Origin: an uncultured Anaerolineae bacterium
GTDB taxonomy: Bacteria > Chloroflexota > Anaerolineae > J036 > Brachytrichaceae
NCBI GenBank assembly: GCA_937959265.1
Contig: CALGMA010000005.1
Span: 1-64,000, forward strand
Reading direction: 5' to 3'
Length of the DNA: 64,000 nt
How positions within the stretch are numbered: position 1 is the stretch's first letter; every line of letters begins with the position of its first letter. The notes under the pieces are model-generated. The model worked only from the letters and a program-made list of their open reading frames with translations, made no database searches and was not told where the DNA came from. The position numbers and the translations under genes were made by a program. This document shows, piece after piece, positions 1 to 8,858 of this stretch.

Positions 1-72
1 TGCGATCGTTTCGCCGCTGGTTTCTGCCTCGCGCAGCATCGTCACGATTCGCTCAGGTGTGTATCTCTTCAT
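1..72 (-). CDS. IS3-family transposase OrfA, N-terminus only (cut by window edge)
   Basis: The reverse strand from the ATG at 72 reads MKRYTPERIVTMLREAETSG and runs off the window start after 24 codons. This is the usual opening of IS3-family OrfA proteins, the small helix-turn-helix subunit that binds the element ends and is fused to the DDE catalytic part by frameshifting. A GGGAGC-like ribosome site lies about 10 bases upstream. An 8-bp inverted repeat (76-83 with 97-104) lies just before the start. Whether the element is complete cannot be seen here. Confidence 0.75.
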   Translation of the reverse strand, partial: MKRYTPERIVTMLREAETSGETIA

Positions 73-295
73 CTTGTCTTCGCTCCCAATTTTGGCGCGA
101 AGACTTTCATCCCGCTTGGCTACAATTTTCGGCTCAGGGCAAGCACACATAATATGCTGAAGCCGCGTTCCTTCAGATTGTGTATGAAACGCTGACGGAT
201 CATTTAAGTGTTCTCCTTTCTTGCTAACCGACGCACTCTCGTGAGGCGCAGGCTAACTTGTATTAGACAGACTAAACTCCGCACTTGCTTAGGCA

Positions 296-366
296 GACCG
301 GAGTCAGCCCAAGAAAGATATATAGCGCATTATGCAGACTCCGGTCGGCCTTTGTTTCTGCATAAT
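296..366. repeat. Two overlapping, mutually exclusive inverted repeats
   Basis: GACCGGAGTC at 296-305 is perfectly inverted at 337-346, and the match extends to 13 of 14 pairs. A second perfect 10-bp repeat, ATTATGCAGA at 329-338, is inverted at 357-366. The two stems share bases 337-338 and cannot form together. They could be transposon ends, an attenuator-like switch or a remnant of a small palindromic element. No adjacent open reading frame explains them. Confidence 0.55.
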
Positions 367-400
367 CCGAAATGGCCGATTCGACAGCTTTACCCTCTAA

Positions 401-478
401 CCCACCTCACCCAAAAAACTGCTCGACCAGGTGCGCGAGGCCATTCGCCTGAAGCATGACTCCTATCGCGCCGGGTAA
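401..478 (+). pseudogene. Tyrosine integrase N-terminal fragment
   Basis: The frame starting at 401 reads PTSPKKLLDQVREAIRLKHD, followed by SYRAG and a TAA at 476-478. The LLDQVREAIRLKH pattern is the typical start of the SAM-like N-terminal domain in integron and phage tyrosine recombinases. There is no ATG just upstream in frame (TAA at 398-400), and the catalytic domain is missing, so only about 25 codons survive. It is a decayed relic near the IS3 OrfA. Confidence 0.6.
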
Positions 479-604
479 AGCGACGTCTACCCCCTGGCAA
501 CCCGCAAGAACGCGCCGCCGACTCCACCCAAAATCAGGCCCTCACCAGCCAACTAGAGAGAAATAAAGAAAATTACATACTCATCTCTCAGGCAAATGTC
601 AAAC

Positions 605-721
605 TCACTTATGGCTTATGGCTCGTCTGCTCCACGGCAGTGGTGCCCAGGCATCAGAGTCGTCGGCCTGCCCGACCTGTCTGCCCTGGACGAAGGCGTT
701 TTGCTCTTGTCCTTCGCTCAC
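605..721 (-). pseudogene. Probable truncated start of the exporter ATPase gene
   Basis: A GTG at 721-719 overlaps the TGA stop of the upstream permease as GTGA, the coupling seen between many genes in this window. It opens a frame of 38 codons (begins VSEGQEQNAFVQGRQVG) and ends at a TAA/TGA-rich point where the mobile-element scar begins. MacB-type ATPases often start with a short polar stretch followed by a strand of this kind, and an ATPase gene is the expected partner here. No Walker A motif remains, so the assignment rests on position and coupling, and it could be a chance frame. Confidence 0.35.
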
Positions 722-3705
722 GTCAACATCCCCAGTTTGATCGCTTCGAACACCTTGAGGCGGCGCAGCAGCAGTAGCGTGCCTACTAGCGCCACGCCCA
801 GTGCAGCAGCGACAGCCGCATACATCACCATCAGGTCGTCCCACGCCACCTGCACAATGAACGGCGGTGCCTGGTTGACCAGTGAGCCACCCACCTGCAG
901 GAACGGGATGAACAACGTGCCGGCCAGCGCGCCGAGCAGGCTGCCGGCCAGCGCGCCAAGCAACACCAGCGCTGCCTGAGTGAGGATGAGGTAGGCCGCC
1001 ATCTGGCCTTCGGCAAGGCCGATGGTGCGTAGCACGCCCAGCTCGATCGCCCGCCGGCGGAACGACACCAGCGCATACAGCACGAAGCCGACTGCCGTTA
1101 GCAGCGTCGCTGCCAGAAAGCCGGCCGTCAGCACGCCGAATAACCCCTGCCGGGCCGGCTGAGCCTGCGCTTCGCGGATGGCCGCTTGGGCGTCGAACAC
1201 TTCCCGGACGATGAACTCACGCTCGATCGCCCCACGCGCCACGTCTTGGCCGCTCACACCCGGCCGCACCGACAGCAGCACATCGTAAGGTAGGTCTTTG
1301 CCCAGCTTCTCGAAGACGTATTCCAGGTTGGCCACGTAGGCGATCGGGTCATCCTTGCCGCGTGTGATGGTGGGGAAGTAATCGAAACCGCTGCGAATGG
1401 TGAGCGTGATCGGCGCGCTCTCGCGCCCCGGGTTGGTGATGATCACGATCGAGTCTCCGGGCGCGAGATTGTGCCGGGTGAGGAAGCTGCGGCTGACCAG
1501 CGCGCTATCGCGCGACGTAGCTAGCAGATTCATCAGCGCCCCGAACGGCTGTGCGCTGAGCTCGTCCCGATATGCCTTCGATGCAACTCTTTGGAAGGCG
1601 CGGCGGTCTACGCCCAGGAGCACTTGCTTGATGCCGAAGCTGCCATACTCGCGCGCATAAGCCGGGATTTGTGCAGCGCGTACGAAGGCTATCACGCCGG
1701 GAATGTCGAGATGGCCTTCCGGTGGCAGGAAGGTCCAGTATTCCGGCTCGTTCGGGTCGCTGATCTTTTTGTCCTGCGCGAGTTCGCCCGGTGCGAGCGT
1801 TACCTTGCTGGATTCGCCCGTCTCTACCAGGCGTATGTCGGCTCCCACGCGCAGGAACGTGACGGTGCGCAGGTGTTCATCCAGCGTCTTGGCAATCGAA
1901 GCGCCGTATACCGCGATGCCCATGGTGAAGATGAGCAACACCAACGGGCCGGAGATGTCCTTGGGCGAACGCGCCAGTTCGCGTAGCGCCAATACGAGCG
2001 GCACCGGGGCGACTCGGTCGGTCGCCTTTGCCAGCAGCCCCATGAGCAGCGGGAACAATCGCACGGCCAGCAACCCCAGCGCCGTTATGAGCAGCACTGG
2101 CAGCAAGAAGCGCACCGGGTCACTGAGCGGGTCGCTCGTCGTGTCCCTGGCTCCGGCGGATGCGATGCTGCCCTGGCCGCGTAACTGGTAGTAGCCATAG
2201 AGCGCCGGGATCAGTAGCAGCACGTCCAGGTACATGCGTTGCCAGAGCGGGCGGCGCGTGTTGCGTCCGCGGTCGGCATACTGCGACACGACGTTGCTGC
2301 GCGCTGCGCCCACCGCCGGCGCAATCACCGCAAGCACGCTGAAGCTGGCTGCGATGAGCGCGAAGCGGAATGACTGCGGCAAGCCGGCCAACTGGCCGTC
2401 GGCGTTGAGCAGCGAGAACTCCACCGGCTGCGGTGGACCGAACTGCAGGAAGGTTAGTGTGCCGGCCATCACGCTCGCCAGCCCGTAACCCAGCGGAATG
2501 CCGACCAGCAGCGCAGCAACGCCGATCACGAGTGATTGCGCCAGATGCAGGCCGAGGATGTAAGGGATCGAAGCACCCCGGCTGCGCAGCGTGGTGATCT
2601 CGCTCTCCTGCTGGCGCACCACCATCCCGGCCACCAGCACAACGAAGTAGAACACGATGGCGAACACCGGCGCGCTGAAGATCACCAGCAACAGCAGCAA
2701 CTCGCGCGAGGTGACCAGATACCGGTCGAGCGCGTCGAGCAGCGCGGCGACCAGGATGACATCGCGGTTCTCGCGGAACACCTCGCGTTGGAGCTGGCGC
2801 GCGCGAGCGGTGAACGGTTCGACGCTGTCGGCGCTCAGCTTCGAGACGTCGAGGATGTACTGCCAACGTGCAGAGCGAACGCCGGTGTTCAGCAGCGGTG
2901 CGATGCGCGCGTCGAAATCCTTTGGTGTGACGATCAACGAATCCTTGAACGTGTCCGGCGAAAGCCCCCAGTAGTCCTCGCGTGGGTCGCGCGGCAGCCA
3001 CACGCCGGCGATGCGCACGGGCACCTGCACCTCGACTGTTTCCTGGGCCTGCCCGCCGAACGCGCCGGCGCTGGCCCGCGTCTGCGTCATGGAGAGCAGG
3101 AAGGCATCGCTGGCTTGCGCACCGTAGCGCTCGGCGAAGGCGCGCGAGATCAACACGGGCACCGGCGCATCCGTTGTCTCTGCAACGGTGGCGACCGGCG
3201 CATCTTCGTCGGGCAGCGGCGTGCCTTCCTCGACGATCACGTGGCGCCAAAAGTTGCTCATCGCATCCACCGTCGGAAGGGCGAGTACGCGCTCGCCTTT
3301 GTATTTCTCGGCGGTAGGGCTGTCCGGCAGCGCAAACATGCGCCAGGGCGGAGTTTGCGCAAACGTGGCCGTCTCGACGATGGGTAGCATGGTGCGCGGC
3401 TCAATGCGTTCGCGCATGAACGCGTCGAGCGCGCGGTAGGCGCTGTGCGAGAGGCTGTGCTCGTTGGTGGTGGCGAAGCTGAACTGCAGCGCGAAGGGCA
3501 GGTAGTTGGGGCTGCCCTGCCGACCGATCGCGGTGTTGAGGCTGAGCAGCTCGTTGCGTAGCACGCGCAGTTGTACGGCAGTGACGAACACCGGAATGGA
3601 CGTCGCAAGCGCGACCGCCAGCGTCACCCCCAGCCACAGGCACGCCACCAGCCCAAGCTGGCTGCGCATGCGCTGTGCGACGAAGTGGAAGAAGGCGCTG
3701 ATCAT
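718..3705 (-). CDS. ABC exporter permease, FtsX/MacB type
   Basis: A 995-residue membrane protein with the FtsX-family layout duplicated: an N-terminal membrane helix (about 15-40), a large external domain, a block of helices around 330-500, further helices around 520-600, a second external domain, and a final FtsX helix block (about 860-990) ending in the usual short cytoplasmic tail. Such permeases work with a membrane-fusion protein and a MacB-like ATPase, using ATP to move lipids, peptides or drugs out of the inner membrane by mechanotransmission. The adaptor gene lies directly upstream with no gap. The ATPase expected downstream appears to have been lost. Without it, the protein either borrows an ATPase or is inactive. 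Confidence 0.85.
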   Translation of the reverse strand: MISAFFHFVAQRMRSQLGLVACLWLGVTLAVALATSIPVFVTAVQLRVLRNELLSLNTAIGRQGSPNYLPFALQFSFATTNEHSLSHSAYRALDAFMRERIEPRTMLPIVETATFAQTPPWRMFALPDSPTAEKYKGERVLALPTVDAMSNFWRHVIVEEGTPLPDEDAPVATVAETTDAPVPVLISRAFAERYGAQASDAFLLSMTQTRASAGAFGGQAQETVEVQVPVRIAGVWLPRDPREDYWGLSPDTFKDSLIVTPKDFDARIAPLLNTGVRSARWQYILDVSKLSADSVEPFTARARQLQREVFRENRDVILVAALLDALDRYLVTSRELLLLLVIFSAPVFAIVFYFVVLVAGMVVRQQESEITTLRSRGASIPYILGLHLAQSLVIGVAALLVGIPLGYGLASVMAGTLTFLQFGPPQPVEFSLLNADGQLAGLPQSFRFALIAASFSVLAVIAPAVGAARSNVVSQYADRGRNTRRPLWQRMYLDVLLLIPALYGYYQLRGQGSIASAGARDTTSDPLSDPVRFLLPVLLITALGLLAVRLFPLLMGLLAKATDRVAPVPLVLALRELARSPKDISGPLVLLIFTMGIAVYGASIAKTLDEHLRTVTFLRVGADIRLVETGESSKVTLAPGELAQDKKISDPNEPEYWTFLPPEGHLDIPGVIAFVRAAQIPAYAREYGSFGIKQVLLGVDRRAFQRVASKAYRDELSAQPFGALMNLLATSRDSALVSRSFLTRHNLAPGDSIVIITNPGRESAPITLTIRSGFDYFPTITRGKDDPIAYVANLEYVFEKLGKDLPYDVLLSVRPGVSGQDVARGAIEREFIVREVFDAQAAIREAQAQPARQGLFGVLTAGFLAATLLTAVGFVLYALVSFRRRAIELGVLRTIGLAEGQMAAYLILTQAALVLLGALAGSLLGALAGTLFIPFLQVGGSLVNQAPPFIVQVAWDDLMVMYAAVAAALGVALVGTLLLLRRLKVFEAIKLGMLT

Positions 3706-4857
3706 CTACGGTGCGACGACCACGTCGCCTTCGCGCAGGCCGTCCAGGATCTCGACCCGGTCGTTTGCCGTCAGCCCGAGCTTCACATCCACGCGCCGCT
3801 GCGTGCCGTCGGGGTTTTGCACGACGACGAACTGCCGGCCGCGATAGGTGCGCACGGTCGAGGCCGGGATCCACAGCACATCGTCCCGCCGACCGGTCAT
3901 CGCTGTGACGATGGCTTTGACGCCGCTCTCCAGGTTGGCGCCGGGATCCACTTCGATGCGCACCAGCCGGTCGGCGCGCAGGCCGCCTTCGGCCGGCACG
4001 CGGCGGATCACACCGCTGAAGGTCACATCGGGGTTGTTGGCCAGGCGCACGCGCACCGGCTGGCCGACGCTCAGCTCCCGCGACAACTCGGACGACAGCT
4101 CGGCCACCAGCTCAATGCGACCGGGCTTCGACACCACGGCGACTTTCTCCAGTGGCGTAGACGACATGCCGACCGTCACGGCCAGCTCGGTCAGGATGCC
4201 GTCGAACGGCGCGACGAGCGTCGCGCGCCCTAGCTTCTCCTGGAGTGCCTCGACGGTGATCCGGCTGGTCTCGACGTTCTTGACCAGGACCGGGTCGAGC
4301 GAGGCGTTGATGTCTTCCAGCCGCAACTGGGCGCGCTGCAAATCGATCTCCAGGAACTTGGCTTCGGCTTCGCGCGCCTGGCGTTCGGCGAGTGAAAGCC
4401 CCGGCTGCTGGCTGCGTGCAATGGCGGCGTCGAGCTTGAGCTGTGCCTGCGCCACGTCGAGCTGTGCCAGTTGCAGCGTGCGCGTGAAGCTCTGTAGCGT
4501 GTTGGACAGGATGGTCTGCGCTGTGCGTAGTTCGATCTCCGCCTGGCGCAACTGGTTGCGGATGTCGCTCACGTCCAGCTCGGCGATCACCTCGCCCTGC
4601 TTGACTTCATCGCCGGGCTTCTTGAAGACTTTTTGCACCTTGCCTTCAGTGACGAACGACAAGGCGACCGATTCGATCGGCTGCGACTGAGCCGTGAATT
4701 CGACCTGGCGCACGACCAGCCCACGTTGCACGGCGTAGGTCGGCGCGGCAGGGGCCGGTGGCTCGGGCACCGGCGTCGGCGTAACGGGAGCAGCAGCGAA
4801 CCCGCATGCAGAAAGCGCGAGCGCCAGCACGCCTGCGATGAACCGAAGGCATTTCAC
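3706..4857 (-). CDS. Membrane-fusion lipoprotein (HlyD/RND-type periplasmic adaptor)
   Basis: A 383-residue protein starting MKCLRFIAGVLALALSACG, a lipoprotein signal with lipobox LSAC. After a Pro/Ala linker come a barrel-sandwich hybrid half (about 55-95), a helical hairpin (about 100-210), the second lipoyl half (VAPFDGILTELAV) and beta-barrel and membrane-proximal domains. This is the order of HlyD/MacA adaptors, which couple an inner-membrane exporter to export outside the cell. Its TAG stop directly abuts the start of the permease, so the two form an operon. A TATAAT box sits only 8 bases before the ATG, so the mRNA may be leaderless. Confidence 0.88.
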   Translation of the reverse strand: MKCLRFIAGVLALALSACGFAAAPVTPTPVPEPPAPAAPTYAVQRGLVVRQVEFTAQSQPIESVALSFVTEGKVQKVFKKPGDEVKQGEVIAELDVSDIRNQLRQAEIELRTAQTILSNTLQSFTRTLQLAQLDVAQAQLKLDAAIARSQQPGLSLAERQAREAEAKFLEIDLQRAQLRLEDINASLDPVLVKNVETSRITVEALQEKLGRATLVAPFDGILTELAVTVGMSSTPLEKVAVVSKPGRIELVAELSSELSRELSVGQPVRVRLANNPDVTFSGVIRRVPAEGGLRADRLVRIEVDPGANLESGVKAIVTAMTGRRDDVLWIPASTVRTYRGRQFVVVQNPDGTQRRVDVKLGLTANDRVEILDGLREGDVVVAP

Positions 4858-4865
4858 GCGACAAG

Positions 4866-4871
4866 ATTATA
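4866..4871 (-). promoter_or_regulatory. -10 box of the exporter operon
   Basis: On the reverse strand TATAAT lies 8 bases upstream of the ATG at 4857. Transcription would start at or next to the start codon. No good -35 hexamer is visible at the usual distance. Confidence 0.45.
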
Positions 4872-5006
4872 TTGAACTGTCGGATCGTTTCGTCATTACT
4901 CTTTGCGCGAGTTGCGACCGGTTCGCTTGCGCGAATGCCGTAATTGAGTAGCATAGTGTTCGGCTGCTTCCGGCATACGGACCGTTTCGAAACAGCACAG
5001 AGATAC

Positions 5007-6698
5007 ATGTCCCCCAAATACACCATCGGCATTGACTTCGGCACCCTATCCGGCAGAGCCGTACTCGTGCGGGTCAGCGACGGCGCCGAGATCGCCAGCG
5101 CAGTCAGCGCGTACGCCAACGGCGTCATTGACGAGCGCTTGCCCGAAAGCGGCGTCCAACTCGAACCGGATTGGGCGTTGCAAGATCCCGACGACTACAT
5201 GCGCGTCTTCAGCGAGGCCATCCCGGCTGTGCTCCGGCAGAGCGGCGTTTCGCCCGATGACGTGATCGGTCTGGGCATTGACTTCACCGCATGCACCATG
5301 TTGCCCACGAAGGCGGACGGCACGCCGCTGTGTCGCTTGCCGGAATTCCGCGCCAATCCACACGCCTGGGTCAAGCTGTGGAAGCATCACGCGGCGCAGC
5401 CGGAAGCCGACCGGGTGAATGCCATCGCAGCAGAGTTGGGCGAGCCATGGCTGCCGCGCTACGGCGGCAAGATCTCGTCGGAGTGGTTCTTCCCGAAGGC
5501 GCTGCAAATCCTGAACGAAGCGCCGGAGGTTTACGAGGCCGCCGACCGACTCATCGAAGCGGCTGACTGGGTCGTATGGCAGCTCACCGGCATCGAGACG
5601 CGCAACACCTGCACTGCCGGCTACAAGGCCATTTGGTCGAAGCGCGACGGCTTCCCGCGCCGTGAGTTCTTCCGCGCGCTGCACCCGCGTATGGAGCGCA
5701 TCGTGGAAGAGAAAATGAAATCCGAGCTATCGCCCATCGGCTCGCGCGCCGGCGCGCTGACGCCTCAGATGGCGGCGCTCACCGGCCTGCGTCCCGGCAT
5801 TGCCGTCGCCGTCGCCAATGTGGATGCGCACGTCTCGGTGCCGGCTTGCAAGGTCACCCGGCCGGGGACGCTCGTCTCGATCATGGGCACGAGCGTGTGC
5901 GATATGTTGCTCGATACTCGCGAGGCGATGGTCGAGGGCATGTGTGGCTACGTCGAGGACGGCATCTTGCCTGGTTACCTCGGCTATGAGGCCGGCCAGT
6001 CGTGTGTGGGCGACGGCTTCGCCTGGTTCGTCGAACACTGCGTGCCGCCGCAGTACTTTGACGAAGCGCGGGCGTCCGGCTGCTCGATTCACGCCGTGCT
6101 GGAGGACTACGCCGCGCGACTGAAGCCGGGCGAATCCGGACTGCTGGCGTTGGATTGGTGGAACGGCAACCGTTCGATCCTGGTAGACGCCGACCTGAGC
6201 GCAGTGATGCTCGGCATGACTCTGGCGACGACTGCGCCGGAGATGTATCGCGCGTGGATCGAAGCGACCGCCTTCGGCATGCGCGTCATCGTGGACGCGT
6301 TCACGTCGCAGGGGCTGGCCATCGAGGAGATCGTCGCCTGCGGCGGCCTGCCGGACAAAAACAAGCTGTTCATGCAGACCACCGCCGACGTCGTCGGACT
6401 GCCGATCAAGGTCTCCGCCTCGTCGCAAACGCCGGCGTTGGGCAGCGCGATGTTTGCCGCAGTAGCTGCCGGAAGCGCTGCCGGCGGTTACGACTCGATC
6501 GAGGTTGCTGCCGACCGCATGGCTCATCTGAAAGACGAAGCATTCACACCGAGCCCGGCACACCGGCCGATCTACGATCAGCTCTACGGCGAATATATCC
6601 GGCTGCACGATTACTTCGGTCGGGATATGAACAGCACGATCAAGAAACTCAAGCGGATCAAATTGATGAGTAGTGGCAGGTCAATCACCGGCCATTAA
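5007..6698 (+). CDS. araB: L-ribulokinase
   Basis: 563 residues from the ATG at 5007. The ORF track starts 21 codons earlier, but those residues do not look like the family, whereas [20 protein letters not shown] is the standard opening. It belongs to the FGGY carbohydrate kinases: N-terminal phosphate-binding DFGT loop, a middle domain with the [11 protein letters not shown] segment, and a C-terminal ATPase half with [14 protein letters not shown] and the ALGSAMFAA segment. It phosphorylates L-ribulose to L-ribulose 5-phosphate in arabinose breakdown. The araD-like gene lies 1.5 kb downstream and a sugar isomerase/epimerase follows 23 bases after the stop. No araA (isomerase) is present in the window. 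Length fits the family (about 560). Confidence 0.92.
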   Translation: MSPKYTIGIDFGTLSGRAVLVRVSDGAEIASAVSAYANGVIDERLPESGVQLEPDWALQDPDDYMRVFSEAIPAVLRQSGVSPDDVIGLGIDFTACTMLPTKADGTPLCRLPEFRANPHAWVKLWKHHAAQPEADRVNAIAAELGEPWLPRYGGKISSEWFFPKALQILNEAPEVYEAADRLIEAADWVVWQLTGIETRNTCTAGYKAIWSKRDGFPRREFFRALHPRMERIVEEKMKSELSPIGSRAGALTPQMAALTGLRPGIAVAVANVDAHVSVPACKVTRPGTLVSIMGTSVCDMLLDTREAMVEGMCGYVEDGILPGYLGYEAGQSCVGDGFAWFVEHCVPPQYFDEARASGCSIHAVLEDYAARLKPGESGLLALDWWNGNRSILVDADLSAVMLGMTLATTAPEMYRAWIEATAFGMRVIVDAFTSQGLAIEEIVACGGLPDKNKLFMQTTADVVGLPIKVSASSQTPALGSAMFAAVAAGSAAGGYDSIEVAADRMAHLKDEAFTPSPAHRPIYDQLYGEYIRLHDYFGRDMNSTIKKLKRIKLMSSGRSITGH

Positions 6699-6721
6699 CC
6701 ATCGTTCATCGTTTATCCATC

Positions 6722-7480
6722 ATGCGCAAAATCGCACTTCAACTCTACACGGTTCGAGAGACGCTCAAGAAAGACTTCATCGGCACGCTCACACAAGTAG
6801 CCAGGATCGGCTACAAGGGCGTGGAACTCGCCGGCAATATGGGCGGCCACAACGCCAAAGAGCTCAGGTACCTGTTGGATGACTTGGGCATCCAGACGAT
6901 CAGTGGACATGTCGGTATGGATGCACTGGGCAGTGGGCTCGAGAAGCTGCTGGAAGACTACGTCACGCTCGGCGCAGGCTATGTCGGCGTGGCGTGGATG
7001 CCGGAATCGTATCGCAGCGAGGCGGGCTGGCTGCGCGCTGGCAAGCTAATGGAGCAGGCCGCGCTGCAGGCACAGAAGCACGGCCTGGTCTTTCACTACC
7101 ACAACCATGCTTTTGAGTTCGAGCGCCTGCCCAACGGCAAATATGGCTTCGACCAGCTCTTCGACAACACCGATCCGGCGTTGCTCAAGTCCCAGCTCGA
7201 CGTCTACTGGGTGAAGAAGGGCGGCGAGGACCCCGTCGCCTACATTAAGAAGCTGAACGGCCGCGTGCCCCTGATCCACCTCAAGGACATGAGCGCCGAT
7301 CCGTCACATACCTTCGAGATCGTCGGTGAGGGCATCCTCAACTTCGACGCCATCTTCGCGGCTGGCGACGCCAGCGGCGTGGATTGGTACATCGTCGAGC
7401 AGGATCGGTGCCCGAAAGGCGAGTTAGAAAGCGTGCGCCAGAGCTACCAGAACATTGTTGCGCGGGGCTGGCTGGGATAG
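6722..7480 (+). CDS. Sugar phosphate isomerase/epimerase, xylose-isomerase-like TIM barrel
   Basis: 252 residues of the AP endonuclease family 2 fold. Candidate metal ligands are visible in order: the Glu of HNHAFEFE, the Asp of SQLDVYW, the His of IHLKDM and the Glu of VGEGILN. Relatives isomerise or epimerise ketoses, inosose or related sugars, and the exact substrate cannot be told. Its position directly after araB suggests it acts in pentose or pentitol use, possibly as an epimerase feeding ribulokinase. It could instead belong to a myo-inositol-like route. Confidence 0.8.
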   Translation: MRKIALQLYTVRETLKKDFIGTLTQVARIGYKGVELAGNMGGHNAKELRYLLDDLGIQTISGHVGMDALGSGLEKLLEDYVTLGAGYVGVAWMPESYRSEAGWLRAGKLMEQAALQAQKHGLVFHYHNHAFEFERLPNGKYGFDQLFDNTDPALLKSQLDVYWVKKGGEDPVAYIKKLNGRVPLIHLKDMSADPSHTFEIVGEGILNFDAIFAAGDASGVDWYIVEQDRCPKGELESVRQSYQNIVARGWLG

Positions 7481-7513
7481 CCGGGATTTACGGGTCGGGC
7501 TGCTCCGAACGGT

Positions 7514-7542
7514 CTGACCTGTCACCCCCAGCCGGGTACAAT
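7514..7542 (+). promoter_or_regulatory. Promoter of the signal peptidase gene
   Basis: CTGACC (7514-7519), a 17-base spacer and TACAAT (7537-7542). Only 7 bases separate the -10 box from the ATG at 7550, so the transcript is probably leaderless. Confidence 0.5.
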
Positions 7543-7549
7543 CGCGAGA

Positions 7550-8149
7550 ATGAACGAGACGGCTCCAATTCCAGGTGCATCGGAAGCCGCGGCGTTGTCG
7601 GCGCAACCCAAGGGCAGCGTCAGCCGTGCCATGCTGCGCGAGATCGCCGAGACGGTTGCACTCTTCGTCATCGTATTTACCGTCGCACGGTTCGCCATAG
7701 GCAATTACTCGATCCTCGGACAGAGCATGGAACCGAACTACCACGAAGATCAGCGGTTGTTGGTGGATAAGATCTCGCCGAATCTGTTCGGATACAACCG
7801 GGGCGACATCGTCATCGTGCATTCGCCGATCCAGGATATCGAACTGATCAAGCGTCTGATCGGCAAGCCGGGCGATGTGATCGAGCTGCGCGATAACCGG
7901 GTGTATGTGAACGGCGAGCCGCTCAATGAGCCGTATCTTCCGCCCAACGCCCATTCCGGCCCAACGCGCGGCGATATGAAGTGGACGTTGGGCCCGGATG
8001 AGTACTTCATAATGGGTGATAACCGCAGCTTCAGCCAGGATTCGCGCGCGTTCGGACCGGTGACCTCCGACAAGATCGTCGGCCGCGCCTTGCTGCTCTA
8101 CTGGCCGTTGAGCGATCTGCACATCGTGCAGCATTACACTTACAAATGA
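7550..8149 (+). CDS. lepB: Signal peptidase I
   Basis: 199 residues of the S26 family. One membrane helix (about 28-48, ending FAIGNYS) precedes the catalytic serine in QSMEPNYHEDQ. The general-base lysine is in the IKRLIGKPGD segment, and the conserved GDNRSFSQDSRAFGP box follows. The enzyme cuts signal peptides from exported proteins on the outer face of the membrane. It sits between sugar genes but has its own promoter and no functional link to them. Length is normal for single-helix bacterial types. Confidence 0.95.
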   Translation: MNETAPIPGASEAAALSAQPKGSVSRAMLREIAETVALFVIVFTVARFAIGNYSILGQSMEPNYHEDQRLLVDKISPNLFGYNRGDIVIVHSPIQDIELIKRLIGKPGDVIELRDNRVYVNGEPLNEPYLPPNAHSGPTRGDMKWTLGPDEYFIMGDNRSFSQDSRAFGPVTSDKIVGRALLLYWPLSDLHIVQHYTYK

Positions 8150-8204
8150 GCCGATCGGCCGGCACCTATTTCCTACTCTGATAACCACCATCCACAGCTC
8201 GATC

Positions 8205-8855
8205 ATGATGCTCGAATCGCTGCGTCGGCAAGTTCACGCGTTGCACCTCGAGCTGCCCAAATACAACCTGGTCGTGTGGACGATGGGCAACTTGAGCGCG
8301 CGCGACCCCGAGACCGGCCTGGTTGTCATCAAGCCCAGCGGCGTGCGCTACGAGGACTTGTGCCCGGATAACCTGGTGATCGTGGACCTGGATGGCAACC
8401 TGGTTGAGGGCGATCTGGCCTACTCCAGCGATACACTGACCCATTTGTACATCTACCGCCATCGCCCGGATGTGAACGGCGTGTGCCATACTCACAGCAC
8501 ATTCGCTACGGCCTTCGCCGCCGTCGGCCGGCCTATCCCCTGCTTCCTCACCGGCATGGCCGACGAATTCGGTGGCGAAATCCCGCTCGGAGGCTTTGCG
8601 CTCATCGGCAGCGAGGCGATCGGCCGGGAGGTGCTGCGTGTGATCGGGGATAGCAAGGCGGTGATCATGCAGAACCACGGCGTGTTTACCATCGGCAAGA
8701 CTGCCGAAGCCGCCGTCAAAGCTGCGGTGATGGTCGAAGATGCTGCGCGCACGTCGTTCTATGCGTTGCAGCTCGGCGCGCCCATTCCTATCGCCCCGGA
8801 CGACATTGCAAAGTTGTATGACCGCTACAGCAATGTGTACGGCCAGCGCACTTGA
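8205..8855 (+). CDS. araD: Class II aldolase/epimerase, L-ribulose-5-phosphate 4-epimerase-like
   Basis: 216 residues of the class II aldolase fold. It opens like AraD (LESLRRQVHALHLELPKYNL), with GNLSARD, the IKPSGVRYEDL phosphate loop, the zinc ligands in CHTHSTFAT and the third histidine in MQNHGVFTIG. The C-terminus ends NVYGQ, recalling the catalytic tyrosine near the end of AraD. The reaction would be L-ribulose 5-phosphate to D-xylulose 5-phosphate, completing the AraB pathway. It is slightly shorter than E. coli AraD (231), and a fuculose- or rhamnulose-phosphate aldolase role is the main alternative. Confidence 0.75.
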   Translation: MMLESLRRQVHALHLELPKYNLVVWTMGNLSARDPETGLVVIKPSGVRYEDLCPDNLVIVDLDGNLVEGDLAYSSDTLTHLYIYRHRPDVNGVCHTHSTFATAFAAVGRPIPCFLTGMADEFGGEIPLGGFALIGSEAIGREVLRVIGDSKAVIMQNHGVFTIGKTAEAAVKAAVMVEDAARTSFYALQLGAPIPIAPDDIAKLYDRYSNVYGQRT

Positions 8856-8858
8856 GCC

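Larger units (their letters stand above)
73..604. other. AT-richer gene-poor stretch with mobile-element remnants
   Basis: No intact gene is seen in about 530 bases. By eye the base composition is clearly more AT-rich than the rest of the window. The stretch holds the upstream part of the IS3-type element, overlapping inverted repeats (296-366) and an integrase fragment (401-478). The 83-residue ORF at 208-459 resembles no family I recognise and crosses the hairpins and the integrase remnant in another frame, so I do not call it. It is best read as an insertion scar. Confidence 0.5.

Noticed and set aside
208-459. An 83-residue ORF near the window start
   Set aside because: No recognisable domain, sits across the hairpins and the integrase remnant in another frame, and has no ribosome site. 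Treated as noise in a scar.
718-3874. Many long ORFs in other frames over the permease and adaptor genes
   Set aside because: They are shadows of the GC-rich coding strand: rich in Arg/Ala/Pro, no domains, and opposite or overlapping to well-supported genes.
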